A stretch of DNA of 64,000 nucleotides, taken from NCBI RefSeq assembly GCF_900215575.1, contig NZ_OBEJ01000002.1, forward strand, positions 372,001-436,000, in the 5' to 3' direction. The position numbers were made by a program, and so were the translations under genes. Under the pieces are notes generated by a model that searched no databases, was not told where the DNA came from, and was given only the letters and a program-made list of their open reading frames with translations. Source of the DNA: Natronoarchaeum philippinense. Its GTDB lineage: Archaea; Halobacteriota; Halobacteria; Halobacteriales; Natronoarchaeaceae. How positions within the stretch are numbered: position 1 is the stretch's first letter; each line of letters opens with the position of its first letter. Positions 8,174 to 16,253 of this stretch are shown here, piece by piece.

Positions 8174-9463
8174 ATGAGCACGCTTTCCGAGCGCGATCGG
8201 TTGGTCGAGTTGCGACGTGATCTCCACCGCAGGCCCGAGCCCGCGTGGTGCGAGTTCTACACGACCGCCCGCATCGTCGAAGAGATCGAACGGATCGGCG
8301 TCGACGACCTGTACGTCGGTCCCGACGCTATCGACGCCGACAGCCGAAGCGCCGTCCCCGACGACGCCGAACTGGAGCGGTGGCACGCCCAAGCCGAGGC
8401 CGCCCTCGCCGAGCGCGAGGGAAGCGACCCCTCGATCCTCGACCAGCTACGCGGCGGCACCACCGGCGCCGTCGCCGTTCTGGAGCGCGGCGAGGGGCCG
8501 ACGATCGGTCTCCGGGTCGATATCGACGCCCTGCCCCGCGAGGAAGCCGACGGCGCCGACCACCACCCCGCCGCCGAGGGGTTCCGGTCGATCCACGACG
8601 CGATGCACGCCTGCGGTCACGACGCCCACGCGACGATCGGCCTCGGCGTCCTCGAACGGATCGCCGACAGCGACTTCTCGGGGACGTTCAAGCTGTTCTT
8701 CCAGCCCGCCGAGGAGGTGATCGGCGGCGGCAAGGCGATGGCAAACAGCGGCCACCTCGACGACGTGGACTATCTGCTGGCGATGCACATCGGTCTCGAC
8801 CATCCCACCGGCGAGATCGTCGCCGGCATCGACGACTTTCTCGCGGTCTCGCACCTGACCGCCGAGTTCCGCGGCGAGTCGGCCCACGCCGGCGCCAACC
8901 CCGAACGGGGCCGGAACGCCAACCAAGCGCTCGCGGCGGCCGTCCAGAATCTCTACGCGATCCCGCGCCACGCCGACGGCGGGACCCGAGTGAACGCCGG
9001 CCGGATCGAGGGCGGCAGTGCCTCGAATATCATCGCAGAGCGCGCGACCATCGAGGGCGAGGTCCGCGGCGAGACCTCCGAACTGCGGGACTACGTGATC
9101 GCCGAAGCCGAGCGCGTGATCGAGAACGCCGCCGGAATGTACGACTGCGAGTCCGAACTCCACGTCGGGCCGAGCGCACCCAGCGCCGAGAGCGATCAGG
9201 CGCTCGTCGACGCCGTCGCCGCGGTCGCACCGGGCGTCGCCGGCGTCGAACAGGTCGTCGAGCGCGCGCCGCTGGGCGGCAGCGAGGACGCCACGTATCT
9301 CATGCGCGAAGTCCAAGAAAACGGCGGGCTGGCGGCCTACGTCGGCGTCGGAACGGACCATCCGGGCGGCCACCACACCGCGACGTTCGACGTCGACGAG
9401 GAGAGTTTGCAGATCGGCGTCGACGTGCTGGCCGACGCCGTCGAGCGGATCGCCGAGACCTAG
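8174..9463 (+). CDS. M20-family amidohydrolase / aminoacylase-like metallopeptidase
   Basis: 429-residue dinuclear-zinc hydrolase of the M20 family, resembling N-acyl-amino-acid and aminobenzoyl-glutamate hydrolases. Metal-site motifs are MHACGHDAHATIG (about residues 144-156), FQPAEEVIGGGKAM and LAMHIGLDHPTGEI. The inserted dimerisation domain starts near ESAHAGANPERGRNANQ, and the last metal region is DHPGGHHTATFDVDEES. It differs from the minimal family by a 50-residue acidic insert near the N-terminus. The start at 8174 follows a usual spacing from a divergent promoter region. It ends in a 4-bp CTAG overlap with the convergent halocyanin-like gene. Substrate not assigned. Confidence 0.88.
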   Translation: MSTLSERDRLVELRRDLHRRPEPAWCEFYTTARIVEEIERIGVDDLYVGPDAIDADSRSAVPDDAELERWHAQAEAALAEREGSDPSILDQLRGGTTGAVAVLERGEGPTIGLRVDIDALPREEADGADHHPAAEGFRSIHDAMHACGHDAHATIGLGVLERIADSDFSGTFKLFFQPAEEVIGGGKAMANSGHLDDVDYLLAMHIGLDHPTGEIVAGIDDFLAVSHLTAEFRGESAHAGANPERGRNANQALAAAVQNLYAIPRHADGGTRVNAGRIEGGSASNIIAERATIEGEVRGETSELRDYVIAEAERVIENAAGMYDCESELHVGPSAPSAESDQALVDAVAAVAPGVAGVEQVVERAPLGGSEDATYLMREVQENGGLAAYVGVGTDHPGGHHTATFDVDEESLQIGVDVLADAVERIAET

Positions 9464-9975
9464 TCCTCGACGACGATCCAGCCCCGCATCCCCGCCCCCT
9501 CGTGTGGCTCGCACACGTACTCGTAGGTGCCTAGCGTCTCGAAGGTGAACTCGTAGCTGTGGCCGTCGTCGTAGAGGTCCTCCTCGCCGGCCCAGTCCGC
9601 GGCATCCGGTTGTTCGACCGGGACGACGTTGTGGAGGTCCGACTGCCAGAGCCATCGCACCGTCGTCCCCGGCGTGATTCGGACGGCGTCGGGCTCGAAG
9701 ACGAACTCGCCGCTCGGCCCGACTTCGACGGTGCCGCGATCTTCGCCGGTCCAGTCGACGGGCTCGGGCATCGTCGGCGTCTCGTCGCCCGTCGTGTCGT
9801 TGCCGGCATCGGTCGCGTTCTCGGTGCCGTCGTCGTCGGACTCGTTGACGGGTGCGGCTTCGTTGTTCTCGGGATCGTCGGTGTCGTCGGTGCTGCCGGA
9901 ACAGCCCGCGAGCGCGACGAGACCGACCGATCCCGCCGCGGTCAGCACTCGCCGACGGGAGGAACTGCGTTGCAT
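9460..9975 (-). CDS. Halocyanin-like blue-copper lipoprotein
   Basis: 171-residue small copper protein predicted to be anchored to the outer face of the membrane and to carry electrons between respiratory components. It has a twin-arginine signal (SSSRRRVLTAAGSVGLVAL) and a lipobox AGC. A disordered Asp/Asn/Thr-rich linker of about 45 residues follows, then a plastocyanin domain. Copper ligands are the His in DLHNVVP and the late cluster YEYVCEPHEGAGM, which supplies Cys, His and Met. It ends convergently against the amidohydrolase: both stop codons lie within the CTAG at 9460-9463. Confidence 0.92.
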   Translation of the reverse strand: MQRSSSRRRVLTAAGSVGLVALAGCSGSTDDTDDPENNEAAPVNESDDDGTENATDAGNDTTGDETPTMPEPVDWTGEDRGTVEVGPSGEFVFEPDAVRITPGTTVRWLWQSDLHNVVPVEQPDAADWAGEEDLYDDGHSYEFTFETLGTYEYVCEPHEGAGMRGWIVVED

Positions 9976-10012
9976 GTTCGTGCCAGTTGACGCGCCCGCG
10001 ATAAAAAGAAAC

Positions 10013-10096
10013 CTGTCGGGCTGACGCCGTGCTCAGTACTCTGTCGGGCTGGCGCCGTGCTCAGTACTCTGTCGGGCTGGCGCCGTGCTCAGTACT
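10013..10096. repeat. Three tandem copies of a 28-bp unit at the 3' end of the reductase gene
   Basis: Units are 10013-10040, 10041-10068 and 10069-10096. The second and third are identical; the first differs at one base (CTGACGCC versus CTGGCGCC). The third copy, read on the minus strand, contains the last codon and stop of the geranylgeranyl reductase gene. The repeat therefore copies a gene end into the adjacent intergenic DNA. The units abut with no spacers. Confidence 0.95.
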
Positions 10097-11459
10097 TCGG
10101 ATCGGCGCCGGTCGTCTCGTAGACCCGGTCCATCAGGTCGTCGCGGCGGGACTGCCACGCCGGGAACCCCTCGGGGCTGGAGGGGTAGGACTCGTAGTGG
10201 TCGAGGATGGCGTCGGCGCGCTGTTTCGTCTGGTAGAGGTTGTAGATGTCGCCCCAGTGGCCGAAGCTCTTGATCGCGGTCTTGAGGACCACCGACGGCG
10301 AGAGCGAGGTCGAGCCGGCGTACAGCGACTCGGCGATCTTCTCGCCGGGCAGGGCCGCCAGCAGGCTCATCATCTCGTCGGTGTCGACGGCCGTCGAGAG
10401 GATGTTGTACACGTCCAGCGCGGCGTATCTGGCGCCGAAGTGGTCCATCACGCGCTCGTTGTACTCCCAGAGCGCTTCCTCGGTGGGGCCGCCGTTGGCG
10501 AGCGCGTCGATCGCGGTTTCGGCGGCGTACTGACCGGCGTAGGCCGCGCCGGCGATGCCGCCGCCGGTGGTGGGGTTGACGTGGCCAGCGGCGTCGCCGA
10601 CCGCGACGAAACCGGGCGCCACCGCGGAGTCGTAGGGACGCCGCGTCGGCAGTGCCGCGCCGAGTTTGTCCTCGACTTCGGCGCCCTCGAACTCCTCGCG
10701 CTCGCGCAAATCCTCCTTGAGGTCGTCGACGAGCTGCATCGGCTCCTCGGTCATCTGGAAGCCCAGCCCGGCGTTGATCTCGGTGTCGGTCCGCGGGAAG
10801 TACCACAGGTACCCGGCAGCGCGCTCGGTGGGCTTGAACACCAAGGCGTCGTCCCACTCGACGGGTTCGTCGACGTGGACGATCTCGCGGTAGGCCGAGC
10901 AGAACTGCGAGTAGTTGACGTTCTGGTCGAACGTGGCGCCGTCGAGGTCGGCCTTGTCCTGCAGAATCGACAGCGCGCCGGCGGCGTCGACGACGATCTC
11001 GGCCTCGTAGGTGACGGGATCGCCCTTGCGGACCGCATCGACGCCGGTGACGCGCCCGTCGTCGTCCTGATTGACATCCTTGACGACGGTGTCGTAGTGG
11101 AACTCCGCGCCGGCGTCCTCGGCGCCCTCGATGACGAGCCGTCCGTACTCCCAGCGGTCGATGACGGCGAGTTCGCCCGGCACCGGGATCTCCAGCACGG
11201 TGTCCTCTTGGGGAATCTCGAAGCGGCCGTGATCGACATCGGTGTTCGTGAACGCGGGTTCGATCTGCGATTTGGGGATGGCGTCGGGGAACGCCGACGC
11301 ACCCTTGAGCGCGTCGCCACAGGCGATGTGGCCGGCTTCCTCGGCGTCCTTCCGCTCGATGACGACGGCGTCGTGGCCCGCCCGAGCGGCCGTCGCCGCG
11401 GCGTAGCAGCCGGACGTTCCGGCCCCGACGACGACGAAATCGTACTGCTGGGTAGTCAT
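10089..11459 (-). CDS. Geranylgeranyl reductase-family flavoprotein
   Basis: 456-residue FAD-dependent oxidoreductase of the archaeal geranylgeranyl reductase family, which saturates isoprenoid chains of ether lipids or quinones at the membrane. The dinucleotide fold is at the N-terminus (FVVVGAGTSGCYAA, IERKDAEEAGHIACGDAL). The second FAD motif is FVAVGDAAGHVNPTTGGGIAGA, and YLWYFPRTDTEINAGLGFQ matches the family's substrate-pocket strand. The start at 11459 lies just inside a divergent promoter region shared with the thioesterase gene. Haloarchaea usually have several paralogues, so the exact substrate is unknown. The 3' end is embedded in a 28-bp tandem repeat. Confidence 0.9.
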   Translation of the reverse strand: MTTQQYDFVVVGAGTSGCYAAATAARAGHDAVVIERKDAEEAGHIACGDALKGASAFPDAIPKSQIEPAFTNTDVDHGRFEIPQEDTVLEIPVPGELAVIDRWEYGRLVIEGAEDAGAEFHYDTVVKDVNQDDDGRVTGVDAVRKGDPVTYEAEIVVDAAGALSILQDKADLDGATFDQNVNYSQFCSAYREIVHVDEPVEWDDALVFKPTERAAGYLWYFPRTDTEINAGLGFQMTEEPMQLVDDLKEDLREREEFEGAEVEDKLGAALPTRRPYDSAVAPGFVAVGDAAGHVNPTTGGGIAGAAYAGQYAAETAIDALANGGPTEEALWEYNERVMDHFGARYAALDVYNILSTAVDTDEMMSLLAALPGEKIAESLYAGSTSLSPSVVLKTAIKSFGHWGDIYNLYQTKQRADAILDHYESYPSSPEGFPAWQSRRDDLMDRVYETTGADPKY

Positions 11460-11582
11460 GCAAACGGCTCGACGCCCCACCGTGAAAACCTTTTTTCTGT
11501 CGGCGTCTCGATGCCGGAACCGATCGCAGACGGTTCGGCCCGATGACGAACCTATTAGTCGGTCAGCGGCGTCCCCGGTGAC

Positions 11583-11981
11583 GTGAGCGAGTTCGGATTC
11601 ACCACGACGGTCGAGCCCCGGTACAGCGACATCGACACCTACGAACACGTCAACCACGCCGTCCACGCGACGTACATGGAGCAGGCCCGGATGCGCTTTT
11701 TCCGGGACGCGGTGGGCCAACTCCGGATCGACACCGTGATCGTCAACCTCGAAGTCGACTACGAGCGCCCGATCCAACTGACCGACGAGGTCGAGATCGG
11801 CGTCGGCGTCGTCGAGATCGGCGAGACGAGCCTGACGCTGGCTTACGACATCCGCGCCGGCGGCGAGCCCGCGGCCTCGGGCCGAACGACGCAGGTGATC
11901 CTCGACGGCGGCGACCCGACCCCGATCCCCGAGGACTGGCTCGACGCCCTCGCGGAGCACCGTGTCGACGCCGAAGCGTAG
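11583..11981 (+). CDS. Hotdog-fold acyl-CoA thioesterase
   Basis: 132-residue 4HBT-type thioesterase, predicted to hydrolyse acyl-CoA in the cytoplasm. The active-site helix region is TVEPRYSDIDTYEHVNHAVHA, with the catalytic Asp and the HVNH pattern of the 4-hydroxybenzoyl-CoA thioesterase group. YMEQARMRFF continues the central helix. The remaining strands (IVNLEVDYERPI, VEIGVGVVEIGETSLTLAYDI) complete a single hotdog domain. The start is GTG, preceded by CCTATTAGTC about 30 nt upstream. It is divergent from the geranylgeranyl reductase gene. Confidence 0.87.
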   Translation: MSEFGFTTTVEPRYSDIDTYEHVNHAVHATYMEQARMRFFRDAVGQLRIDTVIVNLEVDYERPIQLTDEVEIGVGVVEIGETSLTLAYDIRAGGEPAASGRTTQVILDGGDPTPIPEDWLDALAEHRVDAEA

Positions 11982-12043
11982 TCAGTCGAGTCCGATCCGG
12001 GGACGATATTCAGTCGATCCCGACAGGACAGATTGTGATAAAG

Positions 12044-12064
12044 AGTTTTACGGAGGTCCTCCGT
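12044..12064 (+). promoter_or_regulatory. Ferredoxin promoter with TATA element and 7-bp inverted repeat
   Basis: GTTTTA (12044-12049) is a TATA-like element about 27-32 nt upstream of the ATG at 12076. It is followed directly by ACGGAGG-T-CCTCCGT (12050-12064), a perfect 7-bp inverted repeat with a one-base centre. The repeat lies between the TATA element and the expected transcription start, a position where a bound protein would block initiation. GGAGGT within it is Shine-Dalgarno-like but too far from the start codon. Confidence 0.55.
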
Positions 12065-12075
12065 AGCGACCGAGT

Positions 12076-12414
12076 ATGACCGACTACACCGTCGAGTTCG
12101 TCGGCACCGGCGAGGAGGTCACGGTGTCCGACACGGAGACGATCCTGAGCCGCTGCATCGAGGCCGGGATCGCTCAGGAGTACTCCTGCCGGGTCGGGAT
12201 GTGTCTGGCCTGCTCCGCGAAGATCGTCGAGGGCGAGGTCACCCAGCCCGCCGCCCGCGGCCTGACCGACGAGGAGGCCGAGGAGTACGCGCTGACCTGC
12301 ATGGCCCGCCCGAACTCCGATCTCAAACTCGACCGCGGCAAGTACCCGCCGAGCATCGAGGACGACGCCGTCGTCGCCGGCGATTCCGACGCGACCGCCA
12401 CCGCGGACGACTGA
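12076..12414 (+). CDS. Plant-type [2Fe-2S] ferredoxin
   Basis: 112-residue soluble electron carrier. The cluster ligands are visible as YSCRVGMCLACSAKI (C-x4-C-x2-C) and the late cysteine in YALTCMARP. The fold order (TVEFVGTGEEVTV, the cluster loop, ECA-like helix TDEEAEEY) matches chloroplast-type ferredoxins. Haloarchaeal ferredoxins of the main metabolic type are longer, with an N-terminal insertion. This one lacks it, so it may serve a specific partner rather than 2-oxoacid oxidation. It has its own promoter with a palindrome. The C-terminal tail is acidic. Confidence 0.9.
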   Translation: MTDYTVEFVGTGEEVTVSDTETILSRCIEAGIAQEYSCRVGMCLACSAKIVEGEVTQPAARGLTDEEAEEYALTCMARPNSDLKLDRGKYPPSIEDDAVVAGDSDATATADD

Positions 12415-12459
12415 CGCCGACCGTTCTTCTCGCCGTTTCCTCGTCCAACAGCGACGCCG

Positions 12460-13611
12460 TCAGCCGGCGTCTGCCACCGCGCAGTTGTTCGGCCCCAGCT
12501 CCGCCTCGAACGCCTCTTCGTCGGGTAGTTCGTCGCGCCCGAGGTTCGCCGCGACGATCTGCTCGTGGTTGGCCGGTCGCGGCGATAGGTTCTCGACGGC
12601 AAACTCGACGAACGACTCGCGGTCCATCGACAGCGCGTCGAGCCTGTCTGCGAGGTCGCCGAGGCGTGCCGTGAACAGGTCGTCCTCGCCCGCCTCGTCG
12701 GCGTCGCCGTAGTGGCCCGGCGCGACGAGCGTGTCGTCGGGCAGATCGAGCAGGCGCTCGTGGAGCGTGTCGTAGAGATCGGCGGCGAGATCGCGGGCGC
12801 CGTCCGCGCCGCGTTCGAGATCCGGCCGGCCGACGCCGTCGAGAAAGAGCGTGTCGGCCGAAAACAGCGTCCCCCCGACGCGCAGAACGCACAACTCGCT
12901 GGTGTGGCCCGGCGCGTGGATCGCCTCGATGTCGGCGTCCCCGACCCGAAGGCGGTCGCCGTCCTCGTACAGATTCGCCTCGAACGCCAACCCGCGGTCC
13001 TCGGCGCCGGCGGGCAGCCACGCCGCGGCGTCCGCGGCGTCGGCGACGGCCCGGACGCCGCTGACGTGGTCGGCGTGGACGTGCGTGTCGACGGCGGCGA
13101 CGAGGTCGGCGCCACGGTCCTCGGCGTCGGCCACGTACCGCCCGGCGAACGCCCGCAGCGGGTCGATCACCGCCGCTTCGTCGCCGCTGACCACTAGATA
13201 GCCCAGACAGCCGCTGGCCGGTCGGCGGTACTGGAGCACCTCGGCGTCGGCGTCGATAGCGAGTTCGTCGGCGTCGTAGACGCGCGCCCAGCCGTTCATC
13301 CCCTCGGCGAGGTTGACCGCGTCGACGCCGGCGTCGCGGAGTTGGCCTGCGATCTCGTCGCTGGCTCGGCCGCGGGCGCAGACGACGGTGATCGGCTCGG
13401 CGAGGTCGTCGACGAGGTCGGCCGTCGTGCCCTGAATCTCGGCCTGCACGAATCGCATCTCAGGGATCTGGACGGCGTCGACGCCGTCGCCGTCGATGTG
13501 CCACGCCTCGAACTCGTCGCGGTCCCGCACGTCGAGGACGCTCACGCCCTCGCCGCGCTCGATGCGCTCGTAGAGCCGGTCCGGCGAGATCGACTCGTCG
13601 GTCGTTGCCAT
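12460..13611 (-). CDS. Rhodanese / metallo-beta-lactamase fusion (sulfur-metabolism hydrolase)
   Basis: 383-residue two-domain protein. Residues 1 to about 105 form a rhodanese domain (VSVLDVRDRDEFEAWHIDGD) with the active cysteine in VVCARGRASDE. The rest is a metallo-beta-lactamase hydrolase with DTHVHADHVSG as the HxHxDH metal motif, APGHTSE, FSADTLFLDGVGRPDL and PGHYGDAD. This arrangement resembles persulfide dioxygenases and CstB-type proteins that process low-molecular-weight persulfides; which reaction occurs here is inference. The start at 13611 is the ATG after a divergent promoter. Note the domain order: rhodanese first. Confidence 0.88.
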   Translation of the reverse strand: MATTDESISPDRLYERIERGEGVSVLDVRDRDEFEAWHIDGDGVDAVQIPEMRFVQAEIQGTTADLVDDLAEPITVVCARGRASDEIAGQLRDAGVDAVNLAEGMNGWARVYDADELAIDADAEVLQYRRPASGCLGYLVVSGDEAAVIDPLRAFAGRYVADAEDRGADLVAAVDTHVHADHVSGVRAVADAADAAAWLPAGAEDRGLAFEANLYEDGDRLRVGDADIEAIHAPGHTSELCVLRVGGTLFSADTLFLDGVGRPDLERGADGARDLAADLYDTLHERLLDLPDDTLVAPGHYGDADEAGEDDLFTARLGDLADRLDALSMDRESFVEFAVENLSPRPANHEQIVAANLGRDELPDEEAFEAELGPNNCAVADAG

Positions 13612-13695
13612 ATTGCACGGTACGTGCTCGGCCGCCAAGACTCCCCCGCCGGGTGCGCACCAAGCTTCAACTCCCCGGCGACCCTGAGTTGGGGC

Positions 13696-14328
13696 ATGGA
13701 TTCCGACGACCTCCGCGAGTCGGTCGAGACCGAAAAGGCGACCCAACTCGATCGGCTCGGCTCCTCGAAGCTCCTGATCGCGCTGACCGACGGTGACCTC
13801 GACGAGCCGTCGGTGCTCGAAGCCGCCGCCGACAGCGAGCGCTCGGCGCTGACGACGTTCTCGGGGTGGGCAGACGACGAACCTCACGACGCCGCCCGCG
13901 GGGCGTTCGAGGACGCCGCCGATCAGGAGCGGCGCCACCTCGATCTGGTCGTCGACGAACTCGACGGCGAGTACGACCCGGCCGACGGCGGCCCGATGCA
14001 CGCCTATCTCCGGGGGCGCGAGGGGACGATCGAGCGCGTCGCCGCCGGGATGGTCGGGCGCTCGCTCGTCAGCGTCCGCACCCACACGCAGGTGATCAGC
14101 TTCTTCGTCAACGAGGCCGACGAGGTCCGCGCCGACCTCTTTCGAGAACTCAAGACCGACACGCGGGGGACGCTCGACGCCGGCCTCGACCTGCTCGACG
14201 GACTGTGCGACGACGCCGAAGAGTGGGAGCGCGCCGAGATGGCCGCCGAGTACGTGATTCAGGTCGCGTACGACGACTACGTCGACGCGCTGGGCGAACT
14301 CGGCGTCGAGCCGAAGTCGCTGTGCTGA
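13696..14328 (+). CDS. Ferritin/rubrerythrin-like helical protein of unknown function
   Basis: 210-residue almost fully helical protein. The pattern of Glu and Glu-x2-His (AADSERSALTTF, AADQERRHLDLVVDEL, ECA-like later helices ending EMAAEYVIQVAYDDYVDALG) suggests a four-helix bundle such as rubrerythrin/ferritin. The diiron ligand set is not complete enough to assert a metal site, and there is no rubredoxin domain. It starts 84 bp from, and divergent to, the rhodanese-MBL gene, so the two may share regulation. Function not assigned. Confidence 0.65.
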   Translation: MDSDDLRESVETEKATQLDRLGSSKLLIALTDGDLDEPSVLEAAADSERSALTTFSGWADDEPHDAARGAFEDAADQERRHLDLVVDELDGEYDPADGGPMHAYLRGREGTIERVAAGMVGRSLVSVRTHTQVISFFVNEADEVRADLFRELKTDTRGTLDAGLDLLDGLCDDAEEWERAEMAAEYVIQVAYDDYVDALGELGVEPKSLC

Positions 14329-14406
14329 GGGCGGGCCGCGTCGGCGTCCCCGGCGCCGAGACTGGGGGCGGGATTTTCGGCGCCCGCGCTCGAACTTCGA
14401 ACTGAC

Positions 14407-15027
14407 GTGCCACGCCCGATCGGTCGCCGGACGCTGCTTGCCGGTGCAGCCATCGGCGTCGCCGGCTGTCTCGACGGCGCCGGCGGCGACGCGGCGGACG
14501 GCGACACCGGCGGCACGGACGGTGACATCATGTCAGACTCGGAGACGCCAGCACACGGCGACGCCGAACAGCGCGGCGACCTGTCGCTGACCAGTTCTGC
14601 CTTCGGCAACGGCGAGCGCATCCCCGATCAGTACGGCCGCGACGGCCGGGATGTCAACCCGCCGCTGTCGATCGGCGGCGTCCCGGACGGCGCGGCGTCG
14701 CTCGCGCTCGTGGTCGACGACCCGGACGCCAGAGCGCCCGCGGGGAAGGTGTGGGTCCACTGGCTCGTCTGGAATCTCGATCCGAGCCGCGAGCAAATTC
14801 CGGAGAACTGGAACGCGGCGGACGCCACCGAAGGGACCAACGACTTCGGCGAGGTCGGCTACGGCGGCCCGGCGCCGCCGGACCGCGAGCACACCTACCG
14901 GTTCAAGTGCTACGCGCTCGACGAGACGCTGGGCCTGACGCGGGGCGCCACGAAAGACGAACTCGGCGCGGCGATGGCGGGGTCGGTGCTCGCACAGACG
15001 CAGTTGACCGGCACCTTCGCGCCCTGA
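14407..15027 (+). CDS. YbhB/YbcL-family (PEBP-like) Tat lipoprotein
   Basis: 206-residue phosphatidylethanolamine-binding-protein-like protein carried to the cell surface. The GTG start leads into a twin-arginine signal (PIGRRTLLAGAAIGVAGC) with a lipobox cysteine, then a Gly/Asp linker. The domain motifs are SAFGNGERIPDQYGRDG, NPPLSI, LALVVDDPDARAP (the DPD-x-P ligand loop), VWVHWLVWN, YGGPAPPDREHTYRF and a helical end. Bacterial and archaeal YbhB proteins have no settled biochemical role. Confidence 0.9.
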   Translation: MPRPIGRRTLLAGAAIGVAGCLDGAGGDAADGDTGGTDGDIMSDSETPAHGDAEQRGDLSLTSSAFGNGERIPDQYGRDGRDVNPPLSIGGVPDGAASLALVVDDPDARAPAGKVWVHWLVWNLDPSREQIPENWNAADATEGTNDFGEVGYGGPAPPDREHTYRFKCYALDETLGLTRGATKDELGAAMAGSVLAQTQLTGTFAP

Positions 15028-15150
15028 GCAGCGCCGTCGACGGGGGCGTTTCGCGGTCGGCCAGTGCTCGGTGTGATCGGCTCGTTCCGATCGCAGTTTT
15101 CGCCAAAATGCTCAGAAACATTTACGTATTGGCTATCGAACAGCTTCGGT

Positions 15151-15918
15151 ATGTCTCCGCGACGCTTCCTGACGCCGCTGCGTCGGGACGCCCTCCTTGC
15201 CCTCCTCGCGCTCGGCCTGCTCGCCACGCCGCTGTGGGCGCCGACGGACGACCTCGGCGACGAGACGCACACGTACGAGCGTGCAGAGATCGTTATCGAC
15301 GACCAGTACGGTATCTCGTTTGCCGAGGACCGAAAGCGCGTTCGGATCGGTGAAATCAGCGACGCGATCGCCTGTGCTCCCGTCACGTACCGACAACCCC
15401 GCGTGTGCGCATTCGAGCGGCTGCTCGTCGGAAACGAAACCGTCCCGACGGAGCGGTACACACCCGGGAACAGTACCCCTATGTGGAGCGAGCAGTACCA
15501 CTACGTCCAACTCAACGGCTCCGTCTACGAGACCGAGTACGTCGTCAACGAGTCCGCTACCGCACACGGCGGGCTCCACAGAATCGAACTCGCGCTCGAC
15601 CCGGTTTCGGCGCCCGACGTGCTCGAACGGATTTCGATCGACGCCGCAGCCGAGTATCCCAGTCTCTCGGACACCGCCGTCGAGGTCGCACGCGATGGTC
15701 AGGTGACCGTCCACAGTGAGGTCGACGTTCCCCAGACGCCGGTTCGCCTCGACGACGGGTCGTACTACCGCGTCCACGAGGCCACCTCGGACGGCCCGGA
15801 TCCGGTGAAGCAACTGCTCGATATCTTGCTGAAAGCGTTCGGCGTCGTCGCCGGACTGTATCTCCTCTACCGGCTCACCCGGCGTTTCGAAGTGACCTAC
15901 GTCGGCGGTGAGCGCTAA
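15151..15918 (+). CDS. Membrane-anchored protein of unknown function
   Basis: 255-residue protein with a membrane segment at each end: residues about 12-28 (ALLALLALGLLATPLWA) and about 222-240 (AFGVVAGLYLLYRL). Between them is an exported, N-glycosylatable domain (several NxS/T sites) with two cysteines (ACAPV, VCAFERL) that could form a disulfide. No known family recognised. TTTACGTAT at 15121-15129 lies about 26 nt upstream of the ATG and supports this start over the longer open frame. It overlaps the stop of the next, convergent gene by 4 bp. Confidence 0.7.
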   Translation: MSPRRFLTPLRRDALLALLALGLLATPLWAPTDDLGDETHTYERAEIVIDDQYGISFAEDRKRVRIGEISDAIACAPVTYRQPRVCAFERLLVGNETVPTERYTPGNSTPMWSEQYHYVQLNGSVYETEYVVNESATAHGGLHRIELALDPVSAPDVLERISIDAAAEYPSLSDTAVEVARDGQVTVHSEVDVPQTPVRLDDGSYYRVHEATSDGPDPVKQLLDILLKAFGVVAGLYLLYRLTRRFEVTYVGGER

Positions 15919-16160
15919 CTTCGGGTGTGGCGGTTGACCGTGAGCGCGTCGTAGGCGGTGAACAGCCCCGCCGGCACCGCCAGCGCCCAGCCGACGTACG
16001 ACAGCGGGGCGGGCTGGAGCAGCGCGAGATAGATCCCGCCCAGCAGCGCGACGGACGCGATCAATCGCGTGACGATCCGCCCGAGCGTCAGGTCGTGCAC
16101 GAAGTACTCGAACAGCGGGTCCACGAAGACGCTCGTCAGGAGGTCGTACAGCAGGGACAT
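15915..16160 (-). CDS. Small membrane protein (two to three TM helices)
   Basis: 81-residue hydrophobic protein. Segments around residues 29-46 (RLIASVALLGGIYLALL) and 55-70 (VGWALAVPAGLFTAY) are clear membrane helices; the N-terminus (LLTSVFVDPLFEYFVHDLT) may be an amphipathic or re-entrant helix. Function unknown. Its stop overlaps the convergent upstream gene by 4 bp. The start codon is 93 bp from the end of the sugar-acid dehydratase gene, which lies upstream on the same strand. Confidence 0.65.
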   Translation of the reverse strand: MSLLYDLLTSVFVDPLFEYFVHDLTLGRIVTRLIASVALLGGIYLALLQPAPLSYVGWALAVPAGLFTAYDALTVNRHTRS

Positions 16161-16253
16161 ACCTCTCGATGTTCGCTGTTCGACAAAAAATTTCGGACGC
16201 GAGCGATCACGCCGCGTTGGACGAGCGAGTGAAAAACTCGGTCGGTCTTCGGC

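Noticed and set aside
10013-10096. Repeats could be the edge of a CRISPR array
   Set aside because: The 28-bp units abut with no spacers and overlap a coding end; no cas genes are in the window. The same applies to 57021-57116.
12052-12057. GGAGGT as ribosome-binding site of the ferredoxin
   Set aside because: About 18 nt from the ATG, and the TATA position implies a leaderless transcript.
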